From Pontiellaceae bacterium (GTDB lineage: Bacteria; Verrucomicrobiota; Kiritimatiellia; Kiritimatiellales; Pontiellaceae), in NCBI GenBank assembly GCA_016937945.1, contig JAFGVP010000025.1:1-64000 (forward strand): a stretch of DNA of 64,000 nucleotides, read 5' to 3'. Every line of letters begins with the position of its first letter. The first letter of the stretch is position 1. This document shows, piece after piece, positions 58,984 to 64,000 of this stretch. The notes beneath the pieces are model-generated. The model was not told where the DNA came from. It made no database searches and saw only the letters and a list, made by a program, of their open reading frames with translations. Position numbers and translations under genes: made by a program.

Positions 58984-60294
58984 TCAAAGCATTGAGCTGG
59001 CATCCGGATCATTCACAAAATCTTCATTCGCCGGATCCCACTGCAGCGTACGCCCCGTCTTCATGGCAATGTGCGTCAGGATGCAGAGCGAGTTGGAACG
59101 GTGTGCCGCCTCAACCGGTGCCACCGGATCTTTCCTGCTGCGGATGCTCTGCAGGAAGTCGGCATGGTGATTGGTGCTGTACTGCAGCTTTCGCTGCTCC
59201 GGCGTAAAGGTTTCGCGCAGGATCTCGCGCTGATGCGCTTCCATCTTCTCGCGGCTGCAGAACAGCCAGCCGTCGGCCCCCTCAAACCGGACGCCGGGCG
59301 AGCCGGACTGCATCACCAGTTCAACCCCGTTTTCATATTTTACCTGCGCGTTAAAGCTGCCGTGAACATCAAAAATGCCGTCATCCGGGAATTCTGCCTG
59401 AGCCGTAAAGGAAACCGGTCCGGAACGTTCCATGCCCAGCCCCCACTGGGCAATATCATTCATATGTGTACCCCAGTTGGTAATCATGCCCAGTGCAAAA
59501 TCTTCCACCTGCATCCAGCCCGGTCGCGAAAATCCGTTCTGAGGATGAACCCCCGCCTCCGTGTAAGGGTGCCATGGCCGCGAGCCCACCCAGCGTTTAT
59601 AATCAAACTCATCCGGTACCTTCATATCGACATACGGCACCACGCTGGGAGGATCCATCGGCAGACTGACCAGCACCTTTTGAATCGCACCGATCCGTCC
59701 CTGCCGGACCAATTCGCAGACGCGGCGGAAATAGGTCATGGATCGCTGATGGGTTCCGGTCTGCAGCACGACCTTGTTTTGACGCACGGCTTGAATCAGC
59801 GACTGCCCTTCCCGCAACGTATAGGTCAGCGGTTTTTCCAGATAGATGTCTTTGCCGGCACGGGCCGCCTCGATAGCGATCTGCGCATGCCAGTGATCCG
59901 GAGTGGAAATAAGCACAGCATCCACATCCGGCCGGCCCAGCACCTCCCGGTAATCCTGATCAACGGTGATCTCCTTTGAAATATCCCGTCCGTCATCGTG
60001 TTCTTTATGCATTTCCTGAAGCAGTGTTTTTGCAGCACGGGCCCGTTTAAGATCCAAATCACACACCGCCACAAAACGCGCCTGCATTTTTAGTCCCTGA
60101 TTGAACAGGTTGGTGATATTGCCTCTCCCCATCCTTCCGCAACCAATGGCCGCCATGCGAATCTGATTGGAGGGCCTATCGCTCCCCAGCACCCGGCCGG
60201 GGAGGACCAGCGGAGCCACCATTCCCAGTCCGCTCACACCCAAAAACCCGCGCCGCTTCAGCCGGATAACTTTTCTATGATCTCTCTGTGTCAT
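58984..60294 (-). CDS. Exported Gfo/Idh/MocA-family oxidoreductase
   Basis: A 436-aa NAD(P)-dependent oxidoreductase with an N-terminal twin-arginine signal (KRRGFLGVSGLGMVAPLVLP), so it should be folded with its cofactor and exported. The Rossmann motif is AAIGCGRMGRGN, the conserved lysine motif IYLEKPLTYT, and the segment STPDHWHAQIAIEAARAGKD is typical. The C-terminal domain includes ALGMITNWGTHMNDIAQWGL with a candidate catalytic His. Exported members of this family are linked to sugar oxidation, including 3-keto-glycoside formation. It is divergent from the double-DUF1080 gene with 169 bases between coding starts, and that gap has nested inverted repeats. Start is an ATG with weak ribosome site. 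Confidence 0.9.
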   Translation of the reverse strand: MTQRDHRKVIRLKRRGFLGVSGLGMVAPLVLPGRVLGSDRPSNQIRMAAIGCGRMGRGNITNLFNQGLKMQARFVAVCDLDLKRARAAKTLLQEMHKEHDDGRDISKEITVDQDYREVLGRPDVDAVLISTPDHWHAQIAIEAARAGKDIYLEKPLTYTLREGQSLIQAVRQNKVVLQTGTHQRSMTYFRRVCELVRQGRIGAIQKVLVSLPMDPPSVVPYVDMKVPDEFDYKRWVGSRPWHPYTEAGVHPQNGFSRPGWMQVEDFALGMITNWGTHMNDIAQWGLGMERSGPVSFTAQAEFPDDGIFDVHGSFNAQVKYENGVELVMQSGSPGVRFEGADGWLFCSREKMEAHQREILRETFTPEQRKLQYSTNHHADFLQSIRSRKDPVAPVEAAHRSNSLCILTHIAMKTGRTLQWDPANEDFVNDPDASSML

Positions 60295-60463
60295 GATATT
60301 TCTTTTATCTCATATCAGCCAGATACACGCAATTCCCCATATAATTTCAGTAAAAAACGCAACGCTGAAAAAAAACAGGGGAATTTGCTCAGGAACGGCT
60401 GAAATAAATGAACTGCGGCGATATTGCCGTTACGTCTTTAGCGAACTAAAAGGAGAAAAATCA
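60295..60463. promoter_or_regulatory. Divergent promoter with nested inverted repeats
   Basis: AATTCCCC (60331-60338) and GGGGAATT (60378-60385) form a perfect 8-bp inverted repeat with 39 bases between. Inside it, TTTCAG (60345-60350) and CTGAAA (60365-60370) form a second inverted repeat. Both lie between the divergent oxidoreductase and DUF1080 genes. The outer arms match the GGGGAA repeats near the caspase operon. An operator for coordinated control is likely. Confidence 0.5.
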
Positions 60464-61837
60464 ATGAATCGACTGGGGAAACTGGCATTTGTCCTGTTAA
60501 TAGGCGGGGCTGTTACGGCATCAGCGGATGAATGGAAATCGTTGTTCAACGGCAAAAATCTCGACGGATGGGTCGCGCGCGGCGGCACCGCTCCGTACAA
60601 AGTAGTGGATGGAACCATTGTCGGGACCTATGTAGCCGGCTCGCCCAATTCATTTCTCTGCACCGAACAGGTCTTTGGTGACTTTATCCTGGAACTGGAA
60701 TTCAAGGTGGATGAAGAGTGCAACTCCGGCGTCATGTTTCGCGCCCAATCCCGTCCGGATTATAAAAAAGGGGTTGTACACGGCTACCAGTGCGAACTGG
60801 AAACCTCCAGCCGCCGGTGGACAGGCGGCATCTACGATGAACAGCGCCGCGGCTGGCTTTATCCGCTGACCTACAATCCTGCCGCCAATGATGCGCATAA
60901 AATGGGCGAATGGAATAAACTCCGGATTGAATGCATCGGCAACTCCCTGCGTACCTGGGTGAACGGCGTTCCTGCCGCCTGGCTGATAGACGACATGGAC
61001 GCCTCCGGCTTCTTCGGCCTGCAGGTTCATGCCGTCGACAAGGAGGGCAACCCGCCCAAAACCGCCCGTTGGCGAAACATCCGCATTAAGACCGAAAATA
61101 TCGCTCCATCACCGGCTCCGGAAGAACAGTATATCCGCAACCTGATCGACAACAACCTGAGTGAGGCCGAAAAAAACCAGGGATGGATTCAACTGTTCGA
61201 CGGAACCACCTCCGCGGGCTGGCGCGGTGCCCATAAGGATTATTTCCCTAAAGGCGGCTGGAAAATCGAGAACGGCATGATGACGGTCCTTGAGTCCGGC
61301 GGCGGAGAATCCGTGAATGGCGGGGATATCGTGACTAAGGATGAATATTCCGCCTTCGAATTCGACCTTGAATTCAAACCCACCACCGGGGCTAACAGCG
61401 GAATTAAGTATTTTGTGACCGAAGGCTACCTGAAGGAAGGCGAAAGACGGTCCGCCATCGGGCTGGAATATCAGATTCTCGACAATCAGGTACATCCAGA
61501 CGCAAAACTGGGTCGGGACGGCAATCGTACCATGGCTTCGCTCTACGACATGAAAACCTCCGCAACCACAGTCATTGGTCGCACCGTGCCTCAGAACATC
61601 AACGGATGGAACCATGCGCGATTGATCGTCTATCCCGACAACCGCGTTGAACACTGGCTCAACGGCTACAAGGTGCTTGAATACACCCGCGGCTCGGACG
61701 AGTTCTACGATTTAGTGGCCCGCAGCAAGTACAAGGTCTGGGAAAATTTCGGTATGGCGGCAAGCGGACACATCCTGTTGCAGGACCACGGCAACACCGT
61801 CAGTTTCAAAAACATCAAGATCCGACCCCTCAAATAA
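60464..61837 (+). CDS. Secreted double DUF1080 protein (3-keto-glycoside hydrolase/lyase family)
   Basis: A 457-aa exported protein made of two DUF1080 domains. The ATG at 60464 has a perfect AAAGGAG site and the signal peptide ends near TASADE. Domain 1 (about 22-235) starts WKSLFNGKNLDGWVARGG; domain 2 (about 245-457) starts GWIQLFDGTTSAGWRGAHKD. Both have the FELEFKV/FDLEFKPTTGANSGI pattern, where Asn-Ser-Gly-Ile/Val marks the domain core, and a glutamate in QCELE or LEYQILD. DUF1080 enzymes cleave 3-keto-glucosides or 3-keto-disaccharides in characterised cases. With an exported Gfo/Idh/MocA enzyme on either side this makes a complete oxidation and cleavage set. The following oxidoreductase gene starts 15 bases after its stop. 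Confidence 0.9.
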   Translation: MNRLGKLAFVLLIGGAVTASADEWKSLFNGKNLDGWVARGGTAPYKVVDGTIVGTYVAGSPNSFLCTEQVFGDFILELEFKVDEECNSGVMFRAQSRPDYKKGVVHGYQCELETSSRRWTGGIYDEQRRGWLYPLTYNPAANDAHKMGEWNKLRIECIGNSLRTWVNGVPAAWLIDDMDASGFFGLQVHAVDKEGNPPKTARWRNIRIKTENIAPSPAPEEQYIRNLIDNNLSEAEKNQGWIQLFDGTTSAGWRGAHKDYFPKGGWKIENGMMTVLESGGGESVNGGDIVTKDEYSAFEFDLEFKPTTGANSGIKYFVTEGYLKEGERRSAIGLEYQILDNQVHPDAKLGRDGNRTMASLYDMKTSATTVIGRTVPQNINGWNHARLIVYPDNRVEHWLNGYKVLEYTRGSDEFYDLVARSKYKVWENFGMAASGHILLQDHGNTVSFKNIKIRPLK

Positions 61838-61852
61838 AAGAGGAAGCACACA

Positions 61853-63328
61853 ATGAAAAATAAAACGAATCAAACACCGCTGCAGTCCATCACCGCTACA
61901 CGTAGCGGATTCCTGAAGGCGGCCGCCGGCTTCTCCGCCCTGTCCGCATTTCCTTACATTGCTAAAGCTGCAATCGGAAACATTGCTCCCGGCGAACGCA
62001 TCAATCTGGCCTGTTGCGGCATCGGACAGCGCGGCGGGGACGTTGTGGAAAGCCTGATGCGAACCGGCATGTTCAATCTGGTGGCGCTGTGCGACACCCA
62101 GATGGGAGCCGACCACACCCTTGGAATCCTTAAGAAATACCCGAATGTGCCGCGCTTCAAAGACTTCCGCGTGATGTTCGATAAAATGGAAAAGGAAATC
62201 GACGCCGTCTCCGTCGGCACTCCCGATCACACCCATTTCCCGATCTGTATGCACGCCATGGCGCTGGGAAAAGGAGTCTATGTGGAAAAGCCGCTGGCCC
62301 ACACCGTTCAGGAGTGTGACCTGTTGATCGCAGCTGAAAAAAAATACAGGGTTGCCTGCCAGATGGGCAATCAGGGCCATTCGGGGAACAACTATTATCA
62401 GTTCCGGGCCTTGCTCAAAGCCGGCATCATGAACAACATTACCCAGGTTGATGCCCACATGACCAAAGGCCGCCGCTGGCACAAATGGAATGCCCAGGTT
62501 CCGGTCAAGGGCATGAGCTGGGACGCCTGGTTTGACCAGGCAGACAAGATGCCGAAGGAATTGGACTGGGATACCTGGCTGGGTCAGGTGCCCTATCACA
62601 AATTCCACACCGACTACATCAACGGCGACTGGCGTTGCTGGTACGATTTCGGTAACGGGGCGCTCGGAGACTGGGGCGCACATATTGTGGATGCCGTGCA
62701 TGAATTCCTGAACCTCGGCATGCCTGAAGCCGTTGAAGTCGAAATGATGGATGGACACAACCCGTTCGTCTTCCCGATGGGCTCTACCCTGCGCTTCAAA
62801 TTCCCGGAACGTTCGAAAACCATGCCTGCAATGGATATTGTCTGGCGCGATGGACTCGGCAACCTCCCGGAACTGCCCGAAGGCTTTCTCCAAACGAAGA
62901 CCGACGACGAAGCAGCCCCCCCGTCGCTGGGCAGCGGAGCACAGGTGGAGGTGCAACTGGCCCCCGGGAAAATCATCCATCGCGCCGATGGTGTAAGCTT
63001 CCGGGGCTCGTCGCACGGCAATACGCTGGTGGTTGTAAACAACGACCAGGCGGATAAAGTAGGTAAGCTGCCGGAATACGAAAAGAACATGCCGGATCAC
63101 TTCATGGACTTCGCACTGGGCGTAAAGGGCGAGAAGCAGTGCAATTCCCGCTTCGAAGTGGCCGGGGAACTCAGTAAGGTTCTCTGCCTCGGGTGCATTG
63201 CCCAGCGCGTGAACAAGTCCTTCAGGTTCGATCGGAAAACCGGCACCATCCCGGACAACAGGATTGCAAACCAACTGCTGGTCGGTCCGCCGCCCCGCAA
63301 AGGCTGGGAACAGTACTACAAAGTATAA
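61853..63328 (+). CDS. Exported Gfo/Idh/MocA-family oxidoreductase
   Basis: A 491-aa oxidoreductase. The ATG at 61853 follows AGAGGAAG. The N-terminus (ATRSGFLKAAAGFSALSAFP) resembles a Tat signal with one arginine replaced, so export is likely but weaker than for its homologue at 58984. Rossmann motif CCGIGQRGGDVVES, conserved EKP in VYVEKPLAHTV, HTHFP segment and the active-site-like GALGDWGAHIVDAVHEFL are all clear. Low similarity to the other oxidoreductase implies different substrates. It directly follows the DUF1080 gene, and a terminator follows, so the two form an operon. Likely oxidises a glycoside or sugar in the periplasm. Confidence 0.9.
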   Translation: MKNKTNQTPLQSITATRSGFLKAAAGFSALSAFPYIAKAAIGNIAPGERINLACCGIGQRGGDVVESLMRTGMFNLVALCDTQMGADHTLGILKKYPNVPRFKDFRVMFDKMEKEIDAVSVGTPDHTHFPICMHAMALGKGVYVEKPLAHTVQECDLLIAAEKKYRVACQMGNQGHSGNNYYQFRALLKAGIMNNITQVDAHMTKGRRWHKWNAQVPVKGMSWDAWFDQADKMPKELDWDTWLGQVPYHKFHTDYINGDWRCWYDFGNGALGDWGAHIVDAVHEFLNLGMPEAVEVEMMDGHNPFVFPMGSTLRFKFPERSKTMPAMDIVWRDGLGNLPELPEGFLQTKTDDEAAPPSLGSGAQVEVQLAPGKIIHRADGVSFRGSSHGNTLVVVNNDQADKVGKLPEYEKNMPDHFMDFALGVKGEKQCNSRFEVAGELSKVLCLGCIAQRVNKSFRFDRKTGTIPDNRIANQLLVGPPPRKGWEQYYKV

Positions 63329-63356
63329 ACGTTTCGTTTATTGCACCGCAAAAGAG

Positions 63357-63387
63357 CGCCCGGGCCATACAGCCCTGCGTTTTTTTT
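63357..63387 (+). terminator. Rho-independent terminator
   Basis: CGCCCGGGC and GCCCTGCG form a short GC-rich stem with one mismatch around CATACA, followed by a run of eight T (63380-63387). It lies 30 bases after the oxidoreductase stop and before the DoxX-like gene, whose ATG is at 63414. Confidence 0.65.
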
Positions 63388-63413
63388 GCGGCCATGCATT
63401 CCAAGGCAGCACC

Positions 63414-63932
63414 ATGAAAAAATTATTCAGCAACCCTGACGAACTCGCCGCCTTTCTCGGTTTCCTTTCCCTGCGCCTCTGGCTGGCGTTGCGCGCCTTT
63501 ATGACCGGCATCGAAAAGTTTGCCGGCGGTGTTTCGGGCCAGGCACCGGTACTGATCGACGGCACACCCAACACCTATGGCCTTACTGCCGAGCAAACCA
63601 CTAAAGTGTACGGATGGGCGCATTACCACGGCGTTCCGGAAGCCCTTTACAATCAATTTGAAGCCGAGCCGCTGATTCCCGGTTTTCTACTGAAAGCATA
63701 CGACCTGGCCATCGGACCATTATTGATCCTGCTTGGACTCACACTGTTGCTGGGCATCGCTACGCGCATTTCGCTCTTTGCAATGGCACTGCTCTACACC
63801 AGCCTCACCTTCGGCCTGATCCTGCTGAAACAGGATGCGGGCATTGCCTGGATGGGCGTTCATATTGCCTTGATTGCTCTGGCCCTTTTCCAATCCAGGC
63901 ATAACCGTTTTGAACTATTGCGTAACTGGTAG
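63414..63932 (+). CDS. DoxX-like membrane protein
   Basis: A 172-aa membrane protein with about four membrane helices: near 12-32 (LGFLSLRLWLALRAFMTGI), 95-115 (LAIGPLLILLGLTLLLGIAT), 118-138 (SLFAMALLYTSLTFGLILLK) and 142-160 (GIAWMGVHIALIALALFQS). The FLSLRLWLALRAFMTGIEKF start and the GLTLLLGIATRIS turn resemble the DoxX/quinol-oxidase-associated family. The ATG at 63414 has AAGG upstream; the frame is open farther upstream but through a terminator. In PVC genomes DoxX-like genes often sit beside exported Gfo/Idh/MocA genes, where a membrane electron acceptor for sugar oxidation has been suggested; here that is inference. Confidence 0.7.
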   Translation: MKKLFSNPDELAAFLGFLSLRLWLALRAFMTGIEKFAGGVSGQAPVLIDGTPNTYGLTAEQTTKVYGWAHYHGVPEALYNQFEAEPLIPGFLLKAYDLAIGPLLILLGLTLLLGIATRISLFAMALLYTSLTFGLILLKQDAGIAWMGVHIALIALALFQSRHNRFELLRNW

Positions 63933-63946
63933 CGATGCAGGTCCCC

Positions 63947-64000
63947 ATGAAAAAAATGCAATCCACGATTCGGCGCAGGGACTTTCTCGAAACAGGTGCC
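63947..64000 (+). CDS. Start of Tat-exported protein (partial)
   Basis: Only the first 18 codons are in the window, running off the end. They read MKKMQSTIRRRDFLETGA, a twin-arginine signal start (RRRDFL). An in-frame ATG at 63935 is also possible. By neighbourhood another Gfo/Idh/MocA-type or sulfatase-like exported enzyme is likely, but the sequence here cannot tell. Confidence 0.6.
   Translation, partial: MKKMQSTIRRRDFLETGA

Noticed and set aside
61712-63274. Minus-strand open frame of 520 codons
   Set aside because: Antisense to the Gfo/Idh/MocA gene with clear Rossmann and EKP motifs; the frame is open because of codon bias in the real gene.
1-64000. tRNA, rRNA, CRISPR arrays, insertion sequences and prophage genes
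   Set aside because: No clover-leaf arms, regularly spaced repeats, transposase motifs or phage proteins were recognised on reading; a tRNAscan or CRISPR search was not possible here.

Overview
The window looks like chromosomal DNA of a marine or sediment polysaccharide-degrading member of the PVC group, most like the Kiritimatiellota/Verrucomicrobiota (a Pontiella-type organism). This is an inference from gene content: very large secreted multi-domain glycan-active proteins, PEP-CTERM proteins, autotransporter-associated repeats, DUF1080 (3-keto-glycoside hydrolase) domains, signal-peptide-bearing Gfo/Idh/MocA oxidoreductases, an ECF sigma factor paired with a Hanks-type Ser/Thr kinase, a FecR-LamG protein coupled to another ECF sigma factor, and a CotH/lamin-tail protein. 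No rRNA, tRNA, CRISPR array, insertion sequence or prophage was recognised.

Layout. (1) 0.4-19.2 kb, all on the minus strand: a glycan-utilisation block. Read in the direction of transcription it holds a 954-aa modular secreted protein, a PEP-CTERM protein related to its N-terminus, an unrecognised 1133-aa barrel-type protein (candidate polysaccharide lyase), a 1555-aa protein with a GH128-like catalytic core, LamG and beta-helical repeats, a GH105-type unsaturated-uronyl hydrolase, a GH78 alpha-L-rhamnosidase and a fibronectin-III protein. A rhamnose/uronic-acid polysaccharide (rhamnogalacturonan- or ulvan-like) is the most economical substrate guess. (2) 19.6-22.4 kb, minus: ECF sigma factor (TIGR02999 type) and a transmembrane Ser/Thr kinase. 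(3) 22.6-26.3 kb: a secreted unknown protein and a FadL-like outer-membrane protein. (4) 26.5-31.3 kb, plus: four genes joined by successive 4-bp ATGA overlaps: ECF sigma factor, membrane anti-sigma-like protein, large lipoprotein, and a lipoprotein with a caspase-like protease domain. It meets, tail to tail, a LuxR-type regulator whose receiver domain has lost its phosphorylation residues. This is the most unusual system in the window. (5) 32.3-46.2 kb: a small Cys-rich protein (minus), then on plus a repeat-containing secreted protein, a second GH105 enzyme, a second PEP-CTERM protein, an endonuclease/exonuclease/phosphatase protein, a NarL-type histidine kinase/response regulator pair, a GH2 exo-glycosidase with CBM32, and a GH130-type protein. 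(6) 46.8-58.9 kb: a PA14-type membrane protein, a CotH/lamin-tail protein, a GH76 protein with duplicated CBM35-DUF1080 units, and a FecR-LamG/ECF sigma pair. (7) 59-64 kb: two exported Gfo/Idh/MocA oxidoreductases flanking a double-DUF1080 protein, then a DoxX-like protein and the start of a further Tat-type protein. Group 7 fits a periplasmic oxidise-at-C3-then-cleave route for glycosides.

How it fits together. Secreted lyases and glycosidases would shorten the polymer, the GH105, GH78, GH130 and GH2 enzymes would trim oligosaccharides, and the Gfo/Idh/MocA plus DUF1080 enzymes could cleave resistant glycosides through 3-keto intermediates. Regulation is unusually dense: three ECF sigma factors, a receptor kinase, one complete two-component pair and one orphan pseudo-receiver regulator within 37 kb. 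Three recurring sequence signals stand out: GGGGAA...TTCCCC inverted repeats in five intergenic regions, an 18-24 bp direct motif ahead of three glycan-related genes, and recurring protein modules (a YVDA...WYDGIGYE module and a C-terminal FFRI-type tail) shared by otherwise unrelated secreted proteins. All functional assignments come from reading motifs by eye; no database search was run.
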